A stretch of 64,000 bases of DNA from NCBI RefSeq assembly GCF_000801335.2, contig NZ_JSEH01000006.1, forward strand, positions 173,233-237,232, given 5' to 3'. The notes under the pieces were generated by a model that saw nothing but the letters and a program-made list of their open reading frames with translations, was not told the DNA's origin and ran no database searches. The position numbers and the translations under genes are program-made. This DNA comes from Desulfovibrio sp. TomC (GTDB taxonomy: Bacteria > Desulfobacterota > Desulfovibrionia > Desulfovibrionales > Desulfovibrionaceae). Positions 9,316 to 17,208 of this stretch are shown here, piece after piece (position 1 is the stretch's first letter; every line of letters starts with the position of its first letter).

Positions 9316-9849
9316 ATGCCCCGTCTTGCCTGCTTCTTGGTGTTGTGTTGTCTCGCCGTCCCGCTGCCGGCCCGGGCCGGGGTCACCCTGGTGGGCGATA
9401 CCTGCCGCCAGATTTTTGATAATCCCCGGGCCGAGACCATCGCCTGCCAGACCGGGTTTCGCCTCGATGCGGCCGGCCGGGGCCGGCTGGCAAGCAATTC
9501 CTTCGGCCTCGTTTCCGATCTGGCCTGTTCGGCGGTCATAAGCGCCCGGCGTTCCGAGGTAATTGCCAAGGTCCGGGCCAGGGGCGACGTGGCCCTGCCG
9601 GCGCAGGAGGTGCGTTGCAACCTCGTCTCGGGCGGCGAACCCGTGCCCGTGGCCTTCCATCTGGCCCCGGTCGTGCGCCTCAACCCAGCCGGCCAGGCCG
9701 TGGACGCCCGCCTGGGCATCCGCGACCTGACCGGCATCCCGGAACCCCTGGCCACGGCCGTGGCCGAATTTCTCAACAACGACGCCGGGCTGCGCCAGAA
9801 TCTGGTGGCCGCTGCCAACGAGATCATCCCCAACCTGCCCAAGCGGTAG
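9316..9849 (+). CDS. Secreted hypothetical protein
   Basis: A 177-residue protein with a clear Sec signal peptide (residues 1-21, ending ARA) and a small mature domain containing about four cysteines (CRQIF, IACQTG, LACSAV, VRCNLV), possibly two disulfides. GGAGG lies nine bases before the ATG at 9316; the open frame extends upstream but without a signal peptide. No family recognised. It is convergent with lipA. Confidence 0.7.
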   Translation: MPRLACFLVLCCLAVPLPARAGVTLVGDTCRQIFDNPRAETIACQTGFRLDAAGRGRLASNSFGLVSDLACSAVISARRSEVIAKVRARGDVALPAQEVRCNLVSGGEPVPVAFHLAPVVRLNPAGQAVDARLGIRDLTGIPEPLATAVAEFLNNDAGLRQNLVAAANEIIPNLPKR

Positions 9850-9942
9850 GGGAGGCTTCCGGCCCGCGTTCCTGTCTGCGGCATGAAGGTTTCGGCCCGG
9901 GACGGCGTCAGGGCCGCCACGCGGCTTTTCCCTGACCGGGGC

Positions 9943-10827
9943 TTATACGAAGCGTCCGGCGTTGTAGCTGCTGCGCACCAGCGGGGCGCAGTGCATGCGG
10001 GGGATGCCGAGGGAGAGGCCGTAGGCGGCCCAGGAGTCGAATTCCTCGGGCGTGACGTAGCGGTGGATGGGGGCGTGGCGGGCCGAGGGGGCCAGATATT
10101 GTCCGATGGTGACGATATCGCAGCCAACGGCGGCGAGATCGGCGAGCACGCGACGGATCTGGCTTGGCGTTTCGCCAAGGCCGAGCATGAGGCCGCTTTT
10201 GGTCAGGCTGCCGGAGTCGGATTTTTTGGCTCGTTTGAGCAGCGCAAGGCTCCTGGCGTAGCCGGCCTGGGGGCGGACGGCGGCATAGAGTTCCGGCGCG
10301 GTCTCCAGGTTGTGGTTCAGTACGTCCGGTCGGGCGTCGAGAACGATCTGCAGGCTGTCCGGGTCGCCGCCGAAATCCGGGATGAGCACTTCCAGGGTTG
10401 CGTTTGCCAGCGAGCGGCGCAGGGCCATGAGCACCGAGGCGAAATGGCCTGCCCCGCCGTCCGCAAGGTCGTCGCGGCTGACCGAGGTGACGACCACATG
10501 TCCAAGGCCAAGGCGCGTTGCGGCTTGGGCCACGCGGCCGGGTTCATCCGGATCAACCGGTTCCGGGGTCCCGGGGCGAATGTTGCAAAAGGCGCAGTTG
10601 CGGGTGCAGACCCGGCCGAGGATAAGAAAAGCGGCCACGCCGCAGGCGTAGCATTCCATGCGATTGGGGCAGTTCGCTCCGTCGCAGACGGTGTTGAGGC
10701 CCAGGTCGCGCAACAGGCTTTTGGTGCGGACAAAGGCCGGCCCCTGGGGCAGCGGCCGTCTAAGCCAGTTCGGCTTTCTGGCCGAAGACGCTTGCAAAGG
10801 AGGCGACAAGGGTTCGTTTGACATCAT
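9943..10827 (-). CDS. lipA: Lipoyl synthase
   Basis: A 294-residue radical-SAM enzyme that inserts two sulfurs into protein-bound octanoyl groups. Both cluster motifs are intact: the auxiliary [4Fe-4S] cysteines 48, 53 and 59 (CDGANCPNRMEC) and the radical-SAM cysteines 74, 78 and 81 (CTRNCAFC). The C terminus keeps the RSSY motif whose Ser ligates the auxiliary cluster. The start is one of two adjacent ATGs at 10824/10827, inside the 3' end of lipB, an overlap of about 68 bases; no good Shine-Dalgarno is visible, so translation may depend on lipB. It follows lipB directly. Confidence 0.96.
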   Translation of the reverse strand: MMSNEPLSPPLQASSARKPNWLRRPLPQGPAFVRTKSLLRDLGLNTVCDGANCPNRMECYACGVAAFLILGRVCTRNCAFCNIRPGTPEPVDPDEPGRVAQAATRLGLGHVVVTSVSRDDLADGGAGHFASVLMALRRSLANATLEVLIPDFGGDPDSLQIVLDARPDVLNHNLETAPELYAAVRPQAGYARSLALLKRAKKSDSGSLTKSGLMLGLGETPSQIRRVLADLAAVGCDIVTIGQYLAPSARHAPIHRYVTPEEFDSWAAYGLSLGIPRMHCAPLVRSSYNAGRFV

Positions 10828-11422
10828 GGATCAGGTCGCTCTCGGTCGGGTAGTGGGCGGCCGCCGCCGGCATTTCCAGCCAGAGGGACGTGGGGGCCAC
10901 GCCTTGCAGGCCGCAGGGGGTTATGAGCGAAAAGACTGCAAGATCCCGGCCGACGTTCAGGGCCAGCCCGTGGGACGTGACATACTTTTTGACGGCCAGT
11001 CCGATGCTGGCGATCTTGCGTCCGGCGACGAACACCCCGGGGCGGCCCGGTTGGCGCTCGCCGCTTACGCCATAGCCCGCCAGGGTCGCGATGACAACGG
11101 CTTCCAGGTCGGCGAACAGGCCGCGCAGACCGCCCCTGGCCGGCGCTATCTTGAAAATAGGATAGGCCACGACTTGTCCCGGGAAATGGCAGGTGATGTT
11201 GCCGCCCCGGCTGGCCTCGGCCAGGGCAACGCCGCGCCCGGCGAGTGAGGCGGGCGCGACGAGCAGGTTTTCCCGGCCGCCGTGGCGTCCCAGGGTGATG
11301 ACCGGGTCGTGTTCAACCAGAAACAGCCGGTCAGGCCCGCCTGCCAGACGTTCGGCCACAGCCTGCTCCTGGACCCGCCAGGCCTCGTCAAAAGCCATAC
11401 GGCCCAGATCGGTCACGATCAT
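10760..11422 (-). CDS. lipB: Octanoyl-ACP:protein transferase
   Basis: A 220-residue protein that moves octanoyl from acyl carrier protein to lipoyl domains. Motifs present: the HDPVITLGRHG substrate loop, RGGNITCHFPGQVVAYPI, the catalytic Lys in GRKIASIGL, and the catalytic Cys in ITPCGLQG. The ATG at 11422 has GGAGGG six to seven bases upstream and gives the usual family length; the longer open frame to 11527 reads through a terminator and is rejected. It forms an operon with lipA, supplying lipoate for 2-oxoacid dehydrogenases or the glycine cleavage system. Confidence 0.95.
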   Translation of the reverse strand: MIVTDLGRMAFDEAWRVQEQAVAERLAGGPDRLFLVEHDPVITLGRHGGRENLLVAPASLAGRGVALAEASRGGNITCHFPGQVVAYPIFKIAPARGGLRGLFADLEAVVIATLAGYGVSGERQPGRPGVFVAGRKIASIGLAVKKYVTSHGLALNVGRDLAVFSLITPCGLQGVAPTSLWLEMPAAAAHYPTESDLIHDVKRTLVASFASVFGQKAELA

Positions 11423-11505
11423 GTTTTTTCCCTCCGACTGCCCTTTTGGCGCGGCACTGCAGGCATTCCCCCGCCTGTGACAGCGATGGCCGGCCAGCGG
11501 CGCGT

Positions 11506-11542
11506 AAAAAAAGGCTGCGAGCGCCATGCCCGCAGCCTTTTT
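11506..11542 (-). terminator. Rho-independent terminator of hisG
   Basis: GGCTGCG and CGCAGCC flank an 11-base loop, with an A-run on the left and a T-run on the right. On the minus strand it lies 26 bases after the hisG stop; it also separates hisG from lipB. Confidence 0.8.
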
Positions 11543-11567
11543 GCTTCCAGCCCGGCAACCGCCGGAA

Positions 11568-12449
11568 CTAGATGACCTTATTGAGGGCGTACTCGATGAT
11601 GCCCTCGGCGCCCAGGTCGTGGAGCTTGGGGATCAGATCGCGCACGGTGCCTTCGGCCACCACGATTTCAACCGACAGCCAGTCCTTGTTGTACAGGCCG
11701 GCCACGGTCGGGGCGGTCAGGCTCGGGAGCAGGGCCATGATGGCCGGCATCTTCTCTTCAGGCACGTTCATCTTGAGGCCGACAAGGCCCTCGGCCCGCA
11801 GCGCGCCCTGCAGCATCATATTCAGGATCTCGATCTTGCGGCGCTTAAACGGAATTTCCCAGGCCTTCTTGTTGGCAATAAGCTGGGTGTTGGTCGACAG
11901 CAGGTCGGAGATGATGCGCAGGCCGTGGGCCTTGATCGTGGTGCCGGTCTCGGTCACTTCCACGATGGCGTCGGCCAGGCCTTCGACCACCTTGGCTTCG
12001 GTTGCGCCCCAGGAGAATTCGACTTCCACCGGGATGCCCGCGCCGGCAAAATACTGTTTGGTGAAATTGACCAGCTCGGTGGCGATCTTTTTCCCGGCCA
12101 GATCCTCGGGGCGCTTGTACGGCGAATCGGCGGCCACGGCCAACACCCAGCGGGCCGGGCGGTTGCTCACCTTGGAGTAAACCAGATCATCGACCAGGAC
12201 GACGTCGGACTCGTTTTCCAGAATCCAGTCCTTGCCGGTCAGGCCGCAGTCCAGCGTGCCGGACTCGACGTAGCGCGACATTTCCTGGGCGCGGCACATG
12301 GAGCAGGTGATCTCCGGATCGTTTATTTCCGGGAAATAGTTGCGGTGGTGCATCCGGATCTTCCACCCGGACTTTTCGAAAAGCGCCATGGTGGCGTCCT
12401 GGAGGGAGCCTTTGGGGATGCCGAGTTTGAGCATGTTCTCGCTGGCCAT
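11568..12449 (-). CDS. hisG: ATP phosphoribosyltransferase, long form
   Basis: A 293-residue enzyme for the first step of histidine synthesis (ATP + PRPP). The length and the C-terminal ACT-like regulatory domain (about residues 215-293) mark the long, homohexameric, histidine-inhibited HisG, which does not need HisZ. Typical motifs: KLGIPKGSL at the N terminus, [14 protein letters not shown], and [18 protein letters not shown] for the PRPP loop. Its ATG overlaps the hisI stop by one base (TAATG). A terminator follows. Confidence 0.96.
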   Translation of the reverse strand: MASENMLKLGIPKGSLQDATMALFEKSGWKIRMHHRNYFPEINDPEITCSMCRAQEMSRYVESGTLDCGLTGKDWILENESDVVLVDDLVYSKVSNRPARWVLAVAADSPYKRPEDLAGKKIATELVNFTKQYFAGAGIPVEVEFSWGATEAKVVEGLADAIVEVTETGTTIKAHGLRIISDLLSTNTQLIANKKAWEIPFKRRKIEILNMMLQGALRAEGLVGLKMNVPEEKMPAIMALLPSLTAPTVAGLYNKDWLSVEIVVAEGTVRDLIPKLHDLGAEGIIEYALNKVI

Positions 12450-12823
12450 TATTTGTAGACCTCCTTGGGGTCGAAGACTTTCGGGGAACAGGTACGTTCG
12501 CCGTCGTTGGTTACTTCCGTAAAAAAGCAGGACTTGTAGCCTTCGTGGCAGGCCGCGCCGCCAATCTGCTCGACCAGCACCAGGATGGTGTCGGCGTCGC
12601 AGTCCAGGCGTATGGATTGCACCTTTTGGACATGGCCGGAGGTGCCGCCCTTATGCCAGATTTTCTGCCGGCTGCGGCTGAAGTAATGGACTTCGCCGGT
12701 CGCCAGGGTTTTGTCGTAGGCTTCTTCGTTCATGTAGGCGAGCATAAGCACTTCGCCGCTGCACGCTTCCTGGGCGATGGCGGGGACGAGGCCGCCGCAT
12801 TTCGCAAAATCGGGTCGTTTCAT
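12449..12823 (-). CDS. hisI: Phosphoribosyl-AMP cyclohydrolase
   Basis: A 124-residue monofunctional HisI (no HisE domain), catalysing the third step of histidine synthesis. The metal site is visible as [10 protein letters not shown] and the [13 protein letters not shown] cysteines; [19 protein letters not shown] is the substrate loop. TAGGAG lies about six bases before the ATG. Steps 1 and 3 of the pathway are thus paired with hisG here; the other his genes are not in the window. An AT-rich TIR-like gene ends only 14 bases upstream. Confidence 0.96.
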   Translation of the reverse strand: MKRPDFAKCGGLVPAIAQEACSGEVLMLAYMNEEAYDKTLATGEVHYFSRSRQKIWHKGGTSGHVQKVQSIRLDCDADTILVLVEQIGGAACHEGYKSCFFTEVTNDGERTCSPKVFDPKEVYK

Positions 12824-12837
12824 CTTCGCTCCTAACC

Positions 12838-13692
12838 TTAAGAACAGCTTCCAACGAAATTGATTTTGAATGCCAAGCGGGAAACGAAGTACGGTGACAA
12901 AAAAACTACTTCGGTATCTACGTTCCCAAGTTCAGACCAAGTAGTTCCGTTGTGTAAAGAAAGGGGAATATTAAACTCCACAATTTCTTCTGGCAATATT
13001 AAGTCTGGAAGTTCAAAGTAGATGATGTGGGTGTTTTGATTGTGACTTGTCAAAAATCTTCTTCCCTGCGACTCCCCTCTTCTGTAGATACTCTTAGGGA
13101 CTACTAATCCAAGTTTGCAAAAATCTTTACAAAGTGGTTCACTTCCAGTATTGCTCAGAGATACCTTCAGGCTAACTCCGAATAAATTCGAAGTCGACTT
13201 TATTGTAGTGTCTATTGTTGTACCATCATGAATTTTTATCCCATTGAGAAAGAAAGACACTCCGCTTGAATAGCTACATTGTCTGGTCACCTTTGCGCTT
13301 ACGAGATGTTCAACTAATTTTGTCAATTTTGATTTCAGTTGGACTATGCTATCATTGTATACAATATGATTAAAGTGTTTTAGATCAAATGGGATATCAT
13401 TGGCGTTATTTGTAAGAGCAACAACTGTTTTGTTTAATGCATGTGCATAGCCAACTTCATAAAAAACATTAGGATTCTTGCCACTCATATCTGCAATAAT
13501 AATGTCCGCCTTCGATATTTCTTTGTAAATTTTTGACAGCATGTCCTCTACGAAAAGCTGTTCATCTAATCTTTCACAGTGTGTTCCTGCATCCTTGCAA
13601 GCCGCCTGAATCCCAAGCTGATACACATCATCAAACTCAGGGTCAAACGGCATGAGCACGAAGACGAACGGTTTTGGGGCGGTCGATTCCAT
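12838..13692 (-). CDS. TIR-like/nucleoside-deoxyribosyltransferase-fold protein with unknown C-terminal domain
   Basis: A 284-residue protein with much lower GC than its neighbours. Residues about 6-110 show the TIR-like/2-deoxyribosyltransferase pattern: [37 protein letters not shown] and [15 protein letters not shown]. Glu79 in [10 protein letters not shown] sits where the family's catalytic Glu lies. Members of this fold often cleave nucleosides or NAD+ in antiphage systems; whether this one does is unknown. Residues about 125-284 look beta-rich and match nothing I know; this could be a sensor domain. Ribosome-binding site weak. It lies just upstream of hisI in the same direction, so it may be co-transcribed. 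Base composition points to transfer. Confidence 0.72.
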   Translation of the reverse strand: MESTAPKPFVFVLMPFDPEFDDVYQLGIQAACKDAGTHCERLDEQLFVEDMLSKIYKEISKADIIIADMSGKNPNVFYEVGYAHALNKTVVALTNNANDIPFDLKHFNHIVYNDSIVQLKSKLTKLVEHLVSAKVTRQCSYSSGVSFFLNGIKIHDGTTIDTTIKSTSNLFGVSLKVSLSNTGSEPLCKDFCKLGLVVPKSIYRRGESQGRRFLTSHNQNTHIIYFELPDLILPEEIVEFNIPLSLHNGTTWSELGNVDTEVVFLSPYFVSRLAFKINFVGSCS

Positions 13693-13725
13693 GTGGTAGG
13701 CTTTCTCTTCTCAGAAAAATAAAAA

Positions 13726-13944
13726 TTACTTGGTTCTCTGGTCTTTCTGCTTCGCACTGCCAACAGTATCCACACCTGAAATAACCCCAATCCGTTCTTC
13801 CCGAACCCGCTCAACTAAACTTTCCACGTCGCCAACCGTCACACCCGCCAAGAGAAGCACGCTGTCTTTCACGACAAGCCCTTCCCCGCAGCCTCTACGG
13901 CCATTTTCAAAGAACATCGTTTGGTCGCGTGGACGCCGCACCAT
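13726..13944 (-). CDS. Possible small ORF (72 aa), doubtful
   Basis: The minus-strand frame encodes a 72-residue sequence with a hydrophobic, regularly patterned centre (VVKDSVLLLAGVTVG) and a charged C terminus. A weak GAGGGTG precedes the ATG. It sits 33 bases upstream of the TIR-like gene in the same direction. No family recognised; it may be an accessory small protein or chance. The rest of 13945-14205 shows no gene. Confidence 0.3.
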   Translation of the reverse strand: MVRRPRDQTMFFENGRRGCGEGLVVKDSVLLLAGVTVGDVESLVERVREERIGVISGVDTVGSAKQKDQRTK

Positions 13945-14205
13945 GGGGACACCCTCTTGCGTTCGTCCTTCTCGCTTTATTACGAAAAAGGAGCGTTAGC
14001 TTACCCAAACGACAAACAAGTGACAAGCGCCTCGTCGCCGGCCGAATTTTATGCGCCGGCTTCCCCCATTGCATGGGTCCGGGGAATCATCCTCCCGCGC
14101 CGGAGCAACGGTGGTTCCCGTCAAGCATCAGTTTCGGCCGTCCCGGTCCACAGCCGATCGAGTTGTCCGTCACCGCCAAGAATCTTCAAAAATTTCTCCC
14201 ATCAA

Positions 14206-14245
14206 GGGGGTCCGGGGGGGATTATCCCCCTCGGCCGCCGGAGGC
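14206..14245. repeat. GC-rich dyad repeat, copy 1
   Basis: TCCGGGGGGG, ATTAT, CCCCC, followed by the flank CGGCCGCCGGAGGCC, just past the rlmN stop. Same family as the copies at 15.4, 15.8, 53.0, 62.9, 63.1 and 64.0 kb. Confidence 0.75.
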
Positions 14246-14263
14246 CTCTTCTCTTCTTTTCTC

Positions 14264-15364
14264 TTACCTTCCCTCACTCTCTCCCTCACTTTCTCCCTCG
14301 CACTCCGCCCGCAACTGGCCGCAGGCCGCCGCGATGTCCGCGCCCTTGCTCTTGCGCAGCGTTGCCGTCAGCCCTTTGGCCTTCACAATCTCCTGAAAAG
14401 CCAGCACCCGCTCCATGTCCGGCGGCCCGTAGGGCAACCCGGGCGTGGCGTTGTACACAATCAGGTTCACCTTGGCCTTGACCCGTGAAAGCAGCCGCAC
14501 CAGCTCCCGGGCGTCCGCGTCCGAATCATTGACCCCGGCCAGGAGCAGATATTCAAAGGTCAGCCGTTCCCGGGGCTTGAGCGGATACTGGGCCAGCAAA
14601 TCCATCAACTTGCCAAGCTCCAGCTTGGCCGCGCCGGGCATGATCTTCTCGCGCTGGGCCTGGGTCGGCGCATGCAGCGATATGGCCAGCGAACACAGGC
14701 CCGTGCGGCCCATGTCCAGCAGATGGCGCGCCACGCCGGCCGTCGAAACCGTGATGCGCCGGCCGGAAAAATCCAACCCCTGGGGATGATGCAACGCTTC
14801 CAAGGTCTGCAAAAGATTGTCGTAATTCAAAAGCGGCTCGCCCATGCCCATGAAAACCAGATTGCGCAGCGCCAGCTCCGCCCCCCGCTCGACCAGATAG
14901 TCCCTGGCCACCAACACCTGCCCAAGCATCTCCCCGGAGGTCATGTTGCGGCGAAACCCCAGCATCCCCGTGGCGCAAAAGCCGCACCCCATGGCGCAGC
15001 CCACCTGGGTCGAGAGGCAGGCCGTGAAATGATCCTTCTCCGGAATGAGCACGCACTCCACCCGCTCGCCGTCCGCCAGCTCCAGCAAAAACTTCACTGT
15101 GCCGTCGCGGCTCGCCCGTACCTCGGCCACCTTCGGCCAGCCAATCACCGCCACCTCGGCCAGCCGCAGCCGCAAGACCTTGGAGACGTCGGTCATGGCC
15201 GCTATCTCGCGGCAACGCTTCTGCCACAGCCACTGCCAGACCTGCCTGGCCCGGTACGGCGGCTCGCCCAGCGAAACGATCAGCGCTTCGAGTTCGTGGA
15301 AGGTCAGCTCGGTCAGGTTGGTCATGGGCGCTGTGGTCGTTGTGGGCGTGGTGGGCGTGGTCAT
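14264..15364 (-). CDS. rlmN: Dual-specificity 23S rRNA/tRNA adenine-C2 methyltransferase
   Basis: A 366-residue radical-SAM methyltransferase that makes m2A in 23S rRNA and some tRNAs. The radical-SAM motif is CGFCATGMLGFRR (CxxxCxxC with the preceding Cys in STQVGCAMGCG). FMGMGEPLLNYDN and the C-terminal Cys region (TLRKSKGADIAAACGQL) are also present. Two starts are possible: ATG 15364 (N terminus rich in Thr/Pro, encoded by a GGGCGTGGT-type repeat) or ATG 15325; neither has a good ribosome-binding site. The C-terminal tail GESEGESEGR comes from a purine-rich tract next to the GC dyad and is probably an extension acquired with the repeat. Confidence 0.93.
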   Translation of the reverse strand: MTTPTTPTTTTAPMTNLTELTFHELEALIVSLGEPPYRARQVWQWLWQKRCREIAAMTDVSKVLRLRLAEVAVIGWPKVAEVRASRDGTVKFLLELADGERVECVLIPEKDHFTACLSTQVGCAMGCGFCATGMLGFRRNMTSGEMLGQVLVARDYLVERGAELALRNLVFMGMGEPLLNYDNLLQTLEALHHPQGLDFSGRRITVSTAGVARHLLDMGRTGLCSLAISLHAPTQAQREKIMPGAAKLELGKLMDLLAQYPLKPRERLTFEYLLLAGVNDSDADARELVRLLSRVKAKVNLIVYNATPGLPYGPPDMERVLAFQEIVKAKGLTATLRKSKGADIAAACGQLRAECEGESEGESEGR

Positions 15365-15413
15365 GTCGTTGGTACCTGTGTGGGAGTGGCGATGCAGTGC
15401 GATGCAAAGCGAA

Positions 15414-15457
15414 TCGGGGCGTTGCCCCGAGCCCCACCGGGGGGATGATCCCCCCGG
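15414..15457. repeat. GC-rich dyad repeat, copy 2, with adjoining small hairpin
   Basis: A small TCGGGGC/GCCCCGA hairpin (15414-15430) is followed by CCGGGGGG, ATGAT, CCCCCCGG (15437-15457). Confidence 0.75.
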
Positions 15458-15540
15458 ACCCCTCGACGGGATTGCGGGCGGATGGTCGGCCGGTCGGGCG
15501 GGCAGGAGACTGCTGCTGCGGCGGCGGCGGACGTCCGACG

Positions 15541-15613
15541 TTGGGTCTGCACTGCGGCCCGGCGGCGCAATCCGCTGCGCGGCTTCCACCGCCGGGCCGC
15601 AGTGCAGACCCAA
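15541..15613. repeat. Inverted repeat with perfect 25-bp arms
   Basis: The left arm 15541-15565 and right arm 15589-15613 are exact reverse complements (TTGGGTCTGCACTGC... and ...GCAGTGCAGACCCAA) with a 23-base loop. It lies in the 471-base gap between rlmN and the HD gene. Confidence 0.85.
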
Positions 15614-15675
15614 GGTGCGCCAGCGGCGAAGCGCCGCAGTTCAAGCAAAAACAGGAGGCGGTTGGGACCACATGT

Positions 15676-15701
15676 GTGACCGGGAAGACGGTCACTTTTT
15701 T
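15676..15701 (+). terminator. Terminator-like hairpin on the plus strand
   Basis: GTGACCG and CGGTCAC flank a 6-base loop and are followed by six Ts. Both neighbouring genes are on the minus strand, so this is an orphan signal. Confidence 0.5.
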
Positions 15702-15758
15702 GTTTGGGGTGGGCTGGGGTTGGCTGCAAAGCCAGCCAACCCCAGCCCACCCCAAACA
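15701..15758. repeat. Second inverted repeat with perfect 25-bp arms
   Basis: Arms 15701-15725 and 15734-15758 (TGTTTGGGGTGGGCT... and its complement) with an 8-base loop. Confidence 0.85.
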
Positions 15759-15762
15759 GGAA

Positions 15763-15810
15763 AGGGGTCCGGGGGGCTTAGCCCCCCGGTGGGGCCGGGG
15801 CAAAGCCCCG
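15763..15810. repeat. GC-rich dyad repeat, copy 3, with adjoining small hairpin
   Basis: CCGGGGGG, CTTAG, CCCCCCGG (15769-15789), then CGGGGCAAAGCCCCG (15796-15810), just downstream of the HD gene. Confidence 0.75.
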
Positions 15811-15835
15811 ATCCTGTCCCTTCTTACTCCATCAA

Positions 15836-17158
15836 CTAATGCAATTCCTGCTTGGCCCAGTATTTCTTGACGAACAGCTCGGCGTCTTCGCGGCTGGAAA
15901 CGTCGCCGGCGATCTGGGCCTTGAGCAGCGCTTCACGGATCAGTCCCACGGCCGGGCCGGGCTTGAGGCCGAGCAGCTGCATGATCTGCGCGCCGTTTAA
16001 GAGCGGTTCGAGCATTTCCTCGGGCGTATCGGTCCGCTCGAGCATTTTCATATTGTGGTTGAACTCTTTGTAGGTCCCGTTGACCGATTTGATATCGGCC
16101 CGGGCCATTTCGATCAGGCGCGGGTACTGGTCCAGCGCCTTGAAGCGGCGGATGCCCCGGTCGGTGAGCATGAAGTGGAAGTGCATGTGCCCGCGCACGA
16201 GGTTGCACACCAGATCGATTTCGTCGGGCGGAAAGCTCAAACGCGAGAGAATCTTGCGGGCGACCTTGGCTCCGACCTGATGGTGCTGGTAAAAGTGCAG
16301 TTCTCCGGCGGCGTACTGGGCGGTGTGCAGCTTGCCCACGTCGTGGAACAGGCAGGCCAGGGTGCCGTACCAGTCGTAGGGCAGTTCTTCGGGATAGTGG
16401 CGCATGACGGCCAGGGTCTGCTCAAAGAGCGTATATTCCACGCCGTCTTCGGTCTTGATCTTGATGCGGGCCAGGGTGGCCACTTCCGGCAGAAACCAGT
16501 GCAGGATCATGGTGTCGTAGAGGAGCTCCACGAAGTCGGCCATGTTTTCGGCTTCGACCCTGCGCCATTCGTCCATGACGTCCTTGACCGAAACGTAGTC
16601 GAGGATGCGCCGCGAGGCCCGCAGGATGGCCATCAGGGTATTGGCTTCCACCGGGATGTTGTAGTTGGCGGAAAAGCGCAGCGCCCGAACGGCCCGCAGA
16701 TAGTTCTGGCGGATGGCTTCGTCCGGGATGCCGACCAGGCGCACTTCGCCGCTGGACAGGTCGGCGAACCCGCCGTGGTCGTCCATCTGGTGCGGCAGAT
16801 GGGGGCAGGCCTGATGGGCCGGGAGCAGGCCCTTGTCGTTGAGGCGCACAATGAGCCGGCTGGTGAGCATGGCCACGGACTCCTCGGGATGGGAGGCGTC
16901 GGCGGTATCGGCCGGATAGAAATAGAGCATGGTGTCGCCGTGGCGAAAACGGGCGAAGGCCCCTTCCGCGGCGTAGACCTCGGTTTCAGGGAAAATCTTT
17001 TGCAGGTCGGCCAGGGTCGCGTCGGTGGCCACATCCAGCTCGGGCGAGGCCGGGTCCTGGGCTTTTTCCTGCAACGCGGCGTTGATGACGTAGGCATCGT
17101 AGCCGTTTCGCATGATGGTCTTGCAGATGGCAGTGGCGTCCTTGAAGGGTTGCGCCAT
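15836..17158 (-). CDS. HD-domain protein derived from a CCA-adding enzyme (catalytic head degenerate)
   Basis: A 440-residue protein that aligns in layout with class II tRNA nucleotidyltransferase/poly(A) polymerase. The N-terminal head has AICKTIMRNGYDAYVINAAL where family members have GYxAYxVGGxVRD, so the GGxVRD motif is lost, and the DxD is ELD. The RNA-binding neck is recognisable (QNYLRAVRALRFSANYNI). A C-terminal HD phosphohydrolase domain is well kept (CLFHDVGKLH near residue 275; HHQVGAKVARKILSRL). It is therefore unlikely to add CCA; a phosphodiesterase/phosphatase role through HD is possible. GGAGG lies nine bases before the ATG. It is downstream of pyrC in the same direction. Confidence 0.8.
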   Translation of the reverse strand: MAQPFKDATAICKTIMRNGYDAYVINAALQEKAQDPASPELDVATDATLADLQKIFPETEVYAAEGAFARFRHGDTMLYFYPADTADASHPEESVAMLTSRLIVRLNDKGLLPAHQACPHLPHQMDDHGGFADLSSGEVRLVGIPDEAIRQNYLRAVRALRFSANYNIPVEANTLMAILRASRRILDYVSVKDVMDEWRRVEAENMADFVELLYDTMILHWFLPEVATLARIKIKTEDGVEYTLFEQTLAVMRHYPEELPYDWYGTLACLFHDVGKLHTAQYAAGELHFYQHHQVGAKVARKILSRLSFPPDEIDLVCNLVRGHMHFHFMLTDRGIRRFKALDQYPRLIEMARADIKSVNGTYKEFNHNMKMLERTDTPEEMLEPLLNGAQIMQLLGLKPGPAVGLIREALLKAQIAGDVSSREDAELFVKKYWAKQELH

Positions 17159-17208
17159 GGGGTAAAACCTCCGGATACGGCGTTTGGTGTCGGGGGTTGG
17201 AGTGGAAA

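Noticed and set aside
13730..13999. Plus-strand Ser/Thr-rich open frame of 89 codons
   Set aside because: Antisense of the doubtful minus-strand small frame; low complexity and no ribosome-binding site.
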